Of a stretch of DNA of 5,055 nt, positions 1 through 5,055 are shown one piece after another. Each line of letters begins with the position of its first letter. The first letter of the stretch is position 1. The stretch comes from Eubacteriales bacterium (GTDB lineage: Bacteria > Bacillota > Clostridia > Peptostreptococcales > Anaerovoracaceae): NCBI GenBank assembly GCA_028691625.1, contig JAQUYZ010000172.1:1-5055 (forward strand), read 5' to 3'. The notes under the pieces are model-generated. The model had not been told where the DNA came from. It was given only the letters and a program-made list of their open reading frames with translations, and ran no database searches. Position numbers and translations under genes: made by a program.

Positions 1-1015
1 ATACCTTAAATGAAATCGCAGATTATCTTCACTGCTGCGATGAAACCATTGAGATTGAGGCGTGCAGCAATCCGCTGCACGCCATCATAGCCTGTCAGGA
101 GCGGTCCTTTGACGCAGCCTTGCTGACATCCAAATGCCCGAAATGACTGGGCTGGAGCTTGCGGAGTGCCTTTCCGCCATGTCTCCTGCGATCAGTTTTA
201 TTTTCATCACCGCCTTCAACAATTATGCCACTGAGGCCTTTGAGCTCAATGCTGTCGATTATATTTTAAAGCCCATCCGGCAGGAACGCTTCAACAAAGC
301 GATTGAAAAGATCAAAAGGGAAATCGAAGAAAGAGAGAAATCCTTTGTCACTCCGTATAATGATGTGTCCATACGGGCTTTTGGAAAAATGGTGGTCTCC
401 TCCGGAGATCATATCCTGAAATGGAAGCGTCAGAAATCCTCTGAGATCTTTGCCTTTTTGCTTCACCAACAAGGCACTCCAGTCCATAAGGAAAAACTCT
501 GTGAAATGATGTGGCCTGAATACGATCCTCAAAGAGCGCTGACCTATCTTCAGACGATTATGTACCAGCTGCGGAAGAATATCTCGGAAATCGGTGACAG
601 CGGCATTGCAATCGATTACGCGGATCACTGCTATTGTTTAAGGCTGAGCGGCGTTCGCTACGACGTGGACCGTTTTCTTGACGCACTTGATCAGGCGTAC
701 CGGTCTGACGAGGTCTCCGCGGATGCAATGCTTCATGCGGAGCAGCTCTATACCGGTGCCTATTTTGAAGAAGAGGGCTGGATCTGGGCGATTGGAAGAC
801 AGCAGAATCTTGCTCAGAAATACCTCAAGCTGCTGGAATCGATCATCAGGCTGAAAATGAGCAGTGAGGATAAAGAAGGCGCTCTATATTATATACAAAA
901 ATGGGCTGCGCTCGATGTCTATAAAAATCAGAATAAATATCTGTCCTGGGTTTCGGAGCATATCGGCGTTGATGCTGCGAAAAAGCTGGAATCAATTATT
1001 TTTGACGACAATTAA
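1..1015 (+). pseudogene. SARP-family response regulator (REC-wHTH-BTAD), 5' partial, frameshifted
   Basis: This encodes a two-component response regulator of the SAPR/COG3947 type: receiver, OmpR-like winged helix, then a bacterial transcriptional activation domain (BTAD). The reading frame is open from position 3 to 125 and reads as the middle of a receiver (ending SFDAALL). It then continues as DIQMPEMTGLEL only after a shift at about 124-125, so one base, probably a G of CTG-GAC, seems missing. Without it the upstream frame stops at TGA 144-146. Downstream, counting from ATG 134, the receiver switch Thr is T26 (FITAF) and the conserved Lys is K46 (ILKPI). The winged helix spans about residues 79-172 and the BTAD about 175-290. 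The Asp codon (125-127), predicted phospho-acceptor, lies upstream of ATG 134, and no ribosome binding site precedes that ATG. About 13 N-terminal residues with the acidic pair lie outside the window. The gene is either a real pseudogene or intact with a sequencing error. The partner kinase is not visible. Confidence 0.8.
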
Positions 1016-1033
1016 TTTTTTCTTCAAATTGTC
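1007..1033. repeat. 7-bp inverted repeat flanking the end of the first gene
   Basis: GACAATT at 1007-1013 is the exact reverse complement of AATTGTC at 1027-1033, with 13 nt between them. The left arm covers the last codons and the first base of the TAA stop (1013-1015), and the right arm runs into the first TTGTCAG heptamer. The T run (1016-1021) lies in the loop, so this does not look like an ordinary intrinsic terminator. It may add a third, inverted TTGTC half-site to the operator. Confidence 0.4.
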
Positions 1034-1062
1034 AGTAATTTGTCAGCACCCCGGTTTACAAT
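1029..1062 (+). promoter_or_regulatory. Heptamer direct-repeat activator box with -10 element
   Basis: Two identical heptamers, TTGTCAG at 1029-1035 and 1040-1046, are separated by TAAT, giving an 11-bp period (one helical turn). Ten bases after the second lies TACAAT (1057-1062), a good -10 box. The expected -35 region (about 1034-1039) reads AGTAAT and is poor, as expected for a promoter that needs an activator. From established knowledge, SARP regulators bind heptameric direct repeats with 11-bp period about 8 bp before the -10 box, and PhoB binds 7+4+7 boxes at about 10 bp. Transcription would start near 1069 and drive the receiver gene at 1101. Which regulator binds is inference; the upstream winged-helix/BTAD protein is one candidate. 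Confidence 0.5.
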
Positions 1063-1100
1063 AAGGTATGGCTGAAATAGTTGAGAAGGGGGCTTAGGAC

Positions 1101-1460
1101 TTGTTTGGGATTATGCTTGTTGATGACGAGCGTCACTTTATTGATGAGTTGGAAGACATGATAAAGGAGGAATTGCCTTTTACAGTTCTTGGGAATTGCT
1201 TTAACGGCATCGCCGCCTTGAAAGCCGTCAGGGATCTGAATCCGGATGTTTTGATTACAGATGTACTGATGCCGGGAATGAGCGGACTGGAGCTCGTCAG
1301 GAAGATCAGAAAGCTGAAGCCCGATCTGCCGATCATATTGATGTCCGACAATCCTTCTTATGCTGTCAATGGCTATGAACTAGGTGTTTCTGGATTTTTA
1401 CTGAAGCCTCTTGCAAAGGACAAGGTTCATGAAACCTTGAACCGGCTTCTCTGTGTATGA
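1101..1460 (+). CDS. Stand-alone receiver-domain response regulator
   Basis: This is a 119-residue single-domain receiver, about the length of a CheY-type domain. The acidic pair is D8-D9 (VDDE), the predicted phospho-acceptor is D54 (LITDVLMPG), the switch Thr position holds Ser (S82), an aromatic switch residue is probably Y87, and the conserved Lys is K102 (LLKPL). All residues needed for phosphorylation are present. The TTG start at 1101 is chosen because GAGAAGGGGG (1083-1092) sits 8 nt upstream. The next ATG (1113) would be 20 nt from that site and would cut into the first beta-strand. After the stop at 1458-1460 the frame does not reopen into an output domain, and a terminator follows about 45 nt later. 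The sequence resembles the receiver of YesN-type regulators. It may be a phosphate sink, act through a protein partner, or be a remnant of a longer gene. Its target and kinase cannot be read from the window. Confidence 0.88.
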   Translation: MFGIMLVDDERHFIDELEDMIKEELPFTVLGNCFNGIAALKAVRDLNPDVLITDVLMPGMSGLELVRKIRKLKPDLPIILMSDNPSYAVNGYELGVSGFLLKPLAKDKVHETLNRLLCV

Positions 1461-1485
1461 ATCCAAAACCATATACTACCCAAAT

Positions 1486-1503
1486 TCTAACCTATCTAAC
1501 CTA
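1486..1503 (+). repeat. Tandem repeat, 2 x 9 bp (TCTAACCTA)
   Basis: TCTAACCTA occurs twice without gap or mismatch (1486-1494 and 1495-1503), between the receiver gene stop and the terminator stem, whose first base is the last base of the repeat. No function is evident. Confidence 0.6.
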
Positions 1504-1556
1504 ATAAAAGGGAGGCGTATGAATCTCGTCCATTTCGCCTCTCTTTTATTTTTTGA
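1503..1556 (+). terminator. Intrinsic terminator after the receiver gene
   Basis: A stem of about 15 bp is formed by 1503-1517 (ending GGGAGGCG) and 1536-1550 (starting CGCCTCTC), with a single G-U wobble and an 18-nt loop. It runs into a T-rich tract (TTATTTTTTGATTTT). It lies 43 nt after the stop codon and would end the receiver transcript before the hyd promoter. The minus-strand exit has only a short T run, so it probably works mainly on the plus strand. Confidence 0.8.
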
Positions 1557-1623
1557 TTTTATTCTCGGTTTCCTGTTCTCTTTTGCTGTTCTCTTTTGCC
1601 GGAAGAAATTGTATTGCAATTAG
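1519..1623 (+). CDS. Possible 34-residue hydrophobic small protein (doubtful)
   Basis: An ATG at 1519 opens a 34-codon frame ending at TAG 1621-1623. GGGAGG (1510-1515) lies only 3 nt before the ATG, closer than usual. Residues about 4-26 are mostly Leu, Phe, Ile, Val and Ala and could form one membrane helix; the C-terminus carries RKK. The case against it is strong. The frame starts inside the terminator loop and runs through the T tract, and T-rich DNA gives Phe/Leu-rich peptides by chance. Its end overlaps the hyd promoter -35 box. No family is recognised. Confidence 0.15.
   Translation: MNLVHFASLLFFDFILGFLFSFAVLFCRKKLYCN
1573..1598 (+). repeat. Tandem repeat, 2 x 13 bp (CTGTTCTCTTTTG)
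   Basis: CTGTTCTCTTTTG is repeated exactly, back to back (1573-1585, 1586-1598), followed by another C. It ends 15 bp upstream of the hyd -35 box, where a regulator could bind. It could equally be a recent slippage duplication in non-coding DNA. Confidence 0.6.
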
Positions 1624-1642
1624 AAAAAGCCTGGGATATACT
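1607..1642 (+). promoter_or_regulatory. Promoter of the hyd maturation operon
   Basis: TTGCAA (1614-1619) and TATACT (1637-1642) are separated by exactly 17 bp, close to the vegetative sigma-A consensus. Transcription would start near 1649. The -35 box is embedded in the palindrome ATTGCAAT (1613-1620), within a wider inverted repeat AATTG-N5-CAATT (1607-1621), so a repressor could block it directly. No other promoter is needed for the tightly spaced genes downstream. Confidence 0.7.
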
Positions 1643-1648
1643 AGAATA

Positions 1649-1799
1649 AGGAAATAGATCAATTTCAAACAATTCAATAGACTGTTCTGACGCCCGAAGG
1701 TTCGTCCTGAGGGGAAAGGCACGAAATAGAAACAAAAATCATCTGCTATTTTTGCGCCTTTTCAGGCGCATTTTTTATTTGATCGGAAAGGAACTATTT
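1649..1799 (+). promoter_or_regulatory. Structured 5' leader, candidate attenuator or riboswitch
   Basis: A leader of about 150 nt separates the predicted start from the first codon of the operon and ends in an intrinsic terminator. Three hairpins can be drawn by eye: 1651-1655 with 1662-1666; 1701-1708 with 1717-1725 (TTCGT+CCT with AGG+ACGAA, bulged C1720, loop GAGGGGAA); and 1733-1739 with 1748-1754 (CAAAAAT/ATTTTTG). AAAGGC at 1715-1720, partly held in the second hairpin, is complementary to GCCTTT at 1756-1761 in the left arm of the terminator and could act as antiterminator. I do not recognise the sequence as TPP, SAM, cobalamin, THF, preQ1, fluoride, c-di-GMP, T-box or another class I know. 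It could instead bind a protein, or be a small RNA of about 130 nt. Confidence 0.5.
1753..1779 (+). terminator. Intrinsic terminator inside the hyd leader
   Basis: TGCGCCT (1753-1759) pairs perfectly with AGGCGCA (1764-1770) around a TTTC loop, followed at once by TTTTTT-A-TTT. It lies about 8 nt before the ribosome binding site of the first hyd gene and about 104 nt after the predicted transcription start. Position and strand fit regulated premature termination better than the end of an upstream gene, whose own terminator is at 1503-1556. Confidence 0.85.
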
Positions 1800-2075
1800 A
1801 TGGAAACCAGAGTCGCTTTGATTGGAATCATCGTGGAAAACAATGATTCCGTTGAAAAACTGAATCAGCTGCTGCATCAGTTCGCCGAATATATTATCGG
1901 CCGTATGGGAATTCCCTATCCGAAAAGAGGGATTTCCATCATCAGCATTACCATGGATGCCCCCGGCGATGTGATCAGCTCTCTTTCCGGAAAACTTGGT
2001 ATGCTTCCCGGCATAAATGCCAAAACAATTTATTCTAAAACGGCATCCGCCGGCAAAAGGGAAGAAGCAAGATGA
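1800..2075 (+). CDS. TM1266-family putative iron-only hydrogenase system regulator
   Basis: This 91-residue protein matches the small family named after Thermotoga maritima TM1266, found beside [FeFe]-hydrogenase maturation genes. Recognisable family features are the N-terminal strand VALIGIIVEN, the central GRMGIPYPKRGISIISI, and DAPGDVISSLSGKLGMLPG near the C-terminus. The fold is known as a ferredoxin-like ACT-type domain, related to the ligand-binding half of NikR, without a DNA-binding domain. It may therefore sense a ligand or metal and act through a partner; the family's role is not settled. The start is ATG 1800, with AAAGGAA (1787-1793) 6 nt upstream. The frame is open further upstream to a TTG at 1752, but that lies in the leader terminator and would add a non-family extension. 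The stop overlaps the hydE start (ATGA, 2072-2075), so the two are probably translationally coupled. Its place directly after a candidate attenuator is suggestive. Confidence 0.9.
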   Translation: METRVALIGIIVENNDSVEKLNQLLHQFAEYIIGRMGIPYPKRGISIISITMDAPGDVISSLSGKLGMLPGINAKTIYSKTASAGKREEAR

Positions 2076-3193
2076 AACAATCCATTGAGGAATTAAAACA
2101 ATTGATCGATCGGCTGGAAAAGGAACATGTGCTGTCAAAGGAGGAGTTTATTACCCTCATCGACAACCCTGTTCCGGAGCTCAGCGAATATTTATTCGAA
2201 AAAGCCCGCGGGATACGCCGGGAGCATTACGGAACTGACGTCTATCTCCGCGGACTCATCGAGTTTACAAATTACTGCAAAAACGACTGCTATTACTGCG
2301 GCATCAGGCGAAGCAACAGGAATGCTTCCCGATACCGGCTGACAAAAGATCAGATTTTGGCCTGCTGCAAGGAGGGATACGGACTCGGTTACCGTACCTT
2401 TGTGCTTCAGGGAGGCGAGGACGGCTATTACAGCGATGAGGTGCTTACCGATATCATCAGGGACATTAAAATCCGCTACCCGGACTGCGCCCTGACTCTA
2501 TCCGTGGGAGAACGATCTTACGAAAGCTACCTTGCCTTCTACGAAGCCGGGGCCGACCGATATCTGCTACGGCATGAAACGGCCGACCAGGTGCATTACG
2601 GTAAGCTTCATCCCCCTGCTCTCACTCTGGACACAAGGAAGCAATGCCTTATGGAGTTGAAGGAAATCGGGTATCAGGTGGGCAGTGGATTTATGGTGGG
2701 CTCTCCCGGTCAAACCTCCGGACATCTTGCGGAGGATCTGCTCTTTCTCCATGCGCTGCAGCCGCAAATGGTGGGGATCGGTCCCTTTATCGCGCATCAT
2801 GACACTCCCTTTGCTGCGGAAGAAAACGGCACTGCCGATTTGACTCTGTTCCTGCTGGGTCTGATCCGCCTCATGCTTCCCGCCGTACTGCTTCCGGCAA
2901 CCACAGCCCTTGGAACTATTGATCCCGCGGGTCGGGATAAAGGCATTCTGGCAGGCGCCAATGTGGTCATGCCGAATCTCTCGCCTCGGGAGGTCAGAAA
3001 CAAATACCTGCTCTATGATAATAAAATCTGCACAGGCGATGAAGCCGCTGAATGCAGGCACGACATCGACAGCAGGATCCGCAGCCTCGGATATCAGGTC
3101 GTGGTGGACCGGGGAGACTTCAAACAAATCACAGGAGGTAAGAAAGATGTATCATGTGAAATCAACCAAAGCAGAAGAATTTATCAACCATGA
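2072..3193 (+). CDS. hydE: [FeFe]-hydrogenase H-cluster maturation radical SAM enzyme HydE
   Basis: HydE is a cytoplasmic radical SAM enzyme that acts after HydG in assembling the two-iron subcluster. In current models it processes the HydG-made Fe(CO)2(CN)-cysteine synthon. The protein has 373 residues. The SAM-cluster motif CX3CX2C is C69, C73, C76 (NYCKNDCYYCG), the SAM-binding QGGED is 113-117, and the TIM-barrel continues to about 345. The sequence resembles biotin synthase, but KLHPP, the RGDF end (347-350) and the neighbours fit HydE. C320 and C328 match the first two positions of the optional second cluster of T. maritima HydE as I recall it; the third position (331) is Asp, so that cluster is probably absent. 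The family usually ends near RGDF. Here 23 more residues follow, through the hydG ribosome binding site and 47 nt into hydG. The start overlaps the upstream stop, with AAGGGAAG at 2057-2064. Confidence 0.95.
   Translation: MKQSIEELKQLIDRLEKEHVLSKEEFITLIDNPVPELSEYLFEKARGIRREHYGTDVYLRGLIEFTNYCKNDCYYCGIRRSNRNASRYRLTKDQILACCKEGYGLGYRTFVLQGGEDGYYSDEVLTDIIRDIKIRYPDCALTLSVGERSYESYLAFYEAGADRYLLRHETADQVHYGKLHPPALTLDTRKQCLMELKEIGYQVGSGFMVGSPGQTSGHLAEDLLFLHALQPQMVGIGPFIAHHDTPFAAEENGTADLTLFLLGLIRLMLPAVLLPATTALGTIDPAGRDKGILAGANVVMPNLSPREVRNKYLLYDNKICTGDEAAECRHDIDSRIRSLGYQVVVDRGDFKQITGGKKDVSCEINQSRRIYQP
3133..3138 (+). promoter_or_regulatory. hydG ribosome binding site inside the hydE reading frame
   Basis: A perfect AGGAGG sits 8 nt before ATG 3147 and fixes the hydG start. 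It is translated as part of the hydE C-terminal tail, so ribosomes finishing hydE pass over it. This may couple or disturb hydG initiation. Confidence 0.85.
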
Positions 3194-4565
3194 GGAAATC
3201 CTGGAAACCCTGGCCTATGCGGAAGCCAATAAGGCCAATGCGCAACTGATTGATCAGATCCTTAACAAGGCGCGGCAAAGGGAGGGTCTGACCCATCGAG
3301 AGGCCGCCGTACTGCTGGATTGCGAGCTCGAAGACAGGAATCGTGAGATTTCTGCTCTTGCCGGGCAGATGAAGAAAGATATCTATGGAAACCGAATCGT
3401 TATGTTCGCACCGCTTTATCTTTCCAACTACTGTGTCAACGGCTGTGTCTACTGCCCTTATCATCTGAAGAACAAGCATATTACCCGGAAGAAGCTCACT
3501 CAGGAGGACATCAAAAGAGAGGTCATTGCCCTGCAGGATATGGGTCACAAGCGTCTTGCCATAGAATCGGGAGAGGATCCTGTCAACAGCCCCATCGAAT
3601 ATATTTTGGAGAGCATCCAAACCATTTACAGCATACAGCATCAAAACGGCGCCATTCGAAGGGTCAACGTGAACATTGCCGCGACCACTGTTGAAAATTA
3701 CAGAAAGCTGAAGGATGCCGGCATCGGCACGTATATCCTGTTTCAGGAAACCTATCATAAAAAGAGCTACGAAACCCTTCACCCCAGCGGCCCGAAGCAT
3801 GATTATGCCTGGCATACGGAAGCAATGGACCGGGCTATGGATGGCGGCATCGATGATGTGGGAATCGGCGTGCTGTTCGGTCTGGAGCTCTACCGGTATG
3901 ATTTTGTCGGTCTCCTGATGCATGGAGAGCACCTGGAGGCTTCCAAAGGCGTAGGTCCTCATACCATCAGCGTTCCGAGGATCCGCCATGCCGACGACAT
4001 CGACGCTGATACCTTTGCCAACGGAATCAGCGATGATACCTTCGCCAAAATCGTTGCCTGTATCCGTCTCGCTGTTCCCTATACGGGAATGATCGTCTCA
4101 ACCAGAGAAAGTAAAAGCTGCAGGGAACGCGTCCTGCACCTCGGCATATCGCAGATCAGCGGCGCCTCCAGAACCAGCGTGGGCGGATATGTGGATCCGG
4201 AACCGTCGGATGAAAAGTCCGAGCAGTTTGACGTAGAGGACAAAAGAACCCTTGACGATGTGGTGCAATGGCTGATTCGGCTGGGGTATATTCCGAGCTT
4301 CTGCACAGCCTGCTACCGCGAGGGACGTACGGGGGACCGCTTTATGGCACTGAGTAAAAATGGGGAAATCCAGAACTGCTGCCATCCCAATGCTTTGATG
4401 ACTCTGAAAGAGTATCTGGAGGACTATGCCTCTCCGGAAACAAAAAAGTTGGGTGAGGAACTCATCAGTCGGGAGATACACAACATTCCAAGGGAGAAGG
4501 TCCGCAATATCGTGATGAAAAATCTTGAATCTATTGATGCGGGCAGCCGCGATTTCAGACTATAA
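3147..4565 (+). CDS. hydG: [FeFe]-hydrogenase H-cluster maturation tyrosine lyase HydG
   Basis: HydG is a radical SAM enzyme that cleaves L-tyrosine to p-cresol and dehydroglycine, then converts the latter to CO and cyanide on a second cluster. The product is the Fe(CO)2(CN) synthon of the H-cluster. The 472-residue length is normal for the family. The N-terminal SAM-cluster motif CX3CX2C is C96, C100, C103 (NYCVNGCVYCPY), with the SAM-binding ESGEDP at 140-145. The C-terminal auxiliary-cluster motif CX2CX22C is C386, C389, C412 (FCTACYREGRTG ... NCCHPNA). This second motif separates HydG from the tyrosine lyase ThiH of thiamine synthesis, which lacks it. The frame stays open far upstream (to 2910), but that part only shadows hydE; ATG 3147 has AGGAGG 8 nt before it and begins at the usual family position. 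It overlaps the hydE end by 47 nt and lies 21 nt before hydF. All catalytic ligands are intact. Confidence 0.96.
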   Translation: MYHVKSTKAEEFINHEEILETLAYAEANKANAQLIDQILNKARQREGLTHREAAVLLDCELEDRNREISALAGQMKKDIYGNRIVMFAPLYLSNYCVNGCVYCPYHLKNKHITRKKLTQEDIKREVIALQDMGHKRLAIESGEDPVNSPIEYILESIQTIYSIQHQNGAIRRVNVNIAATTVENYRKLKDAGIGTYILFQETYHKKSYETLHPSGPKHDYAWHTEAMDRAMDGGIDDVGIGVLFGLELYRYDFVGLLMHGEHLEASKGVGPHTISVPRIRHADDIDADTFANGISDDTFAKIVACIRLAVPYTGMIVSTRESKSCRERVLHLGISQISGASRTSVGGYVDPEPSDEKSEQFDVEDKRTLDDVVQWLIRLGYIPSFCTACYREGRTGDRFMALSKNGEIQNCCHPNALMTLKEYLEDYASPETKKLGEELISREIHNIPREKVRNIVMKNLESIDAGSRDFRL

Positions 4566-4586
4566 AAAGAAAAGGAGCATCAAATC

Positions 4587-5055
4587 ATGGGTTTAAACAG
4601 CACTCCCTCCTCCGACCGGATCCATATTGGGTTTTTCGGAAAGCGCAATGCGGGAAAATCCAGCATAATTAACGCAGTAACGGGTCAAAGCCTCTCCATT
4701 GTTTCCGATGTAAAGGGAACAACCACGGATCCGGTCTATAAGGCAATGGAGCTTCTGCCCCTGGGGCCCGTCATGATGATTGACACACCGGGACTGGATG
4801 ACGAAGGCGTCCTGGGAAGCCTCAGAATGCAGAAGAGCTATCAGGTATTGAACAAGACGGATCTGGCGGTACTGGCAGTAGACGCCGCATCGGGAATAAC
4901 AGAAGAGGATCGTGCGATCATTCAGCGTTTCCGCGAAAAATCTATCCCCTTTCTTTTCGTTTACAATAAATCTGATCTGGTCAACACGCGGGACCGGACT
5001 CCGTTCAACCGGGCTGCCGCTGAAGCTCTGGGCCCCTGCAGCCTGCCCCCCGGCC
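4587..5055 (+). CDS. hydF: [FeFe]-hydrogenase H-cluster maturation GTPase HydF (3' truncated by window)
   Basis: HydF is the scaffold on which the two-iron precursor is completed before transfer to the hydrogenase; its GTPase domain is thought to control partner exchange. Only the first 156 residues, essentially this GTPase domain, are in the window. Visible motifs are the P-loop GKRNAGKS (18-25), a Thr-rich G2 region (T45-T47), DTPG (66-69) and NKSD (127-130). N21 in the P-loop is the Asn typical of potassium-activated GTPases such as MnmE and FeoB. The dimerisation domain and the cluster-binding domain with its cysteines lie beyond the right edge. The start is ATG 4587, with AAAGGAG (4571-4577) 9 nt upstream. 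MnmE or Der could share these motifs, but the position directly after hydG and the short N-terminus before the P-loop favour HydF. No aspA-like gene lies between hydG and hydF, unlike some clostridial operons. Confidence 0.94.
   Translation, partial: MGLNSTPSSDRIHIGFFGKRNAGKSSIINAVTGQSLSIVSDVKGTTTDPVYKAMELLPLGPVMMIDTPGLDDEGVLGSLRMQKSYQVLNKTDLAVLAVDAASGITEEDRAIIQRFREKSIPFLFVYNKSDLVNTRDRTPFNRAAAEALGPCSLPPG

Noticed and set aside
115..135. Programmed -1 ribosomal frameshift in the response regulator
   Set aside because: There is no slippery heptamer of the X-XXY-YYZ type at the junction; a simple missing base is the plainer explanation.
134..1015. Intact 293-residue gene starting at ATG 134
   Set aside because: It begins in the middle of a receiver domain just after the phospho-acceptor Asp, has no ribosome binding site, and the missing part is readable in the adjacent frame upstream.
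1561..1660. Rex-type redox repressor site before the hyd operon
   Set aside because: I looked for TTGTTAA-N4-TTAACAA-like or TTGTGAA-N4-TTCACAA-like palindromes, as Rex often controls clostridial hydrogenase genes; only ATTGCAAT was found, which does not fit.
1681..1735. Hammerhead ribozyme core (CTGA ... GAAA) in the hyd leader
   Set aside because: The sequence reads CTGAGGG where the core needs CTGANGA, and the required three-stem arrangement cannot be drawn.
2567..3127. Minus-strand ORFs within hydE and hydG (such as 2567-3127 and 3162-3989)
   Set aside because: They are antisense shadows of strongly supported genes, with no recognisable domains and no ribosome binding sites that I could see.
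2072..3193. Biotin synthase (BioB) identity for the hydE gene
   Set aside because: BioB and HydE share the CX3CX2C barrel, but the C-terminal region and the neighbours TM1266-family gene, hydG and hydF fit HydE.
2910..4565. A longer 551-codon reading of hydG starting at 2910
   Set aside because: The extra N-terminal part lies fully in another frame of hydE and has no HydG similarity; ATG 3147 has a perfect AGGAGG at 8 nt.

Overview
The window comes from a Gram-positive anaerobe, most likely a member of the Clostridia (Bacillota). This rests on the [FeFe]-hydrogenase maturation genes, strong AGGAGG-type ribosome binding sites, a TTG start, AT-rich intergenic DNA with intrinsic terminators, and a REC-wHTH-BTAD response regulator. 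I cannot assign a genus by reading alone.

Left part (1-1460): two response-regulator genes. The first runs off the left edge and encodes a receiver, a winged helix and a BTAD (SARP-like) domain. Its receiver is broken by an apparent one-base deletion at about 124-125, just before the phospho-acceptor Asp codon. The second (1101-1460, TTG start) is a stand-alone receiver with no output domain. Between them, two identical TTGTCAG heptamers 11 bp apart lie 10 bp upstream of a TACAAT -10 box. This is the geometry of activator sites for SARP/OmpR-type winged-helix regulators.

Middle (1461-1799): 339 bp without a confident gene. It holds a long-stem terminator, two short perfect tandem repeats, a doubtful 34-codon hydrophobic ORF, a good sigma-A-type promoter (TTGCAA-N17-TATACT), and a leader of about 150 nt. 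The leader ends in an intrinsic terminator just before the ribosome binding site of the next gene and can form mutually exclusive hairpins. It looks like an attenuator or riboswitch that I do not recognise, and it is the most interesting item here.

Right part (1800-5055): a tightly packed operon for building the [FeFe]-hydrogenase H-cluster. It contains a TM1266-type small regulator, hydE, hydG and the GTPase domain of hydF (cut by the right edge). The regulator and hydE overlap by 4 nt, hydE and hydG overlap by 47 nt, and hydF follows hydG after 21 nt. In the known pathway HydG splits tyrosine to make the Fe(CO)2(CN) synthon, HydE processes it, and HydF holds and delivers the two-iron precursor to the hydrogenase. 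No hydrogenase structural gene is visible. Whether the two-component genes act on the hyd operon is not shown by the sequence.
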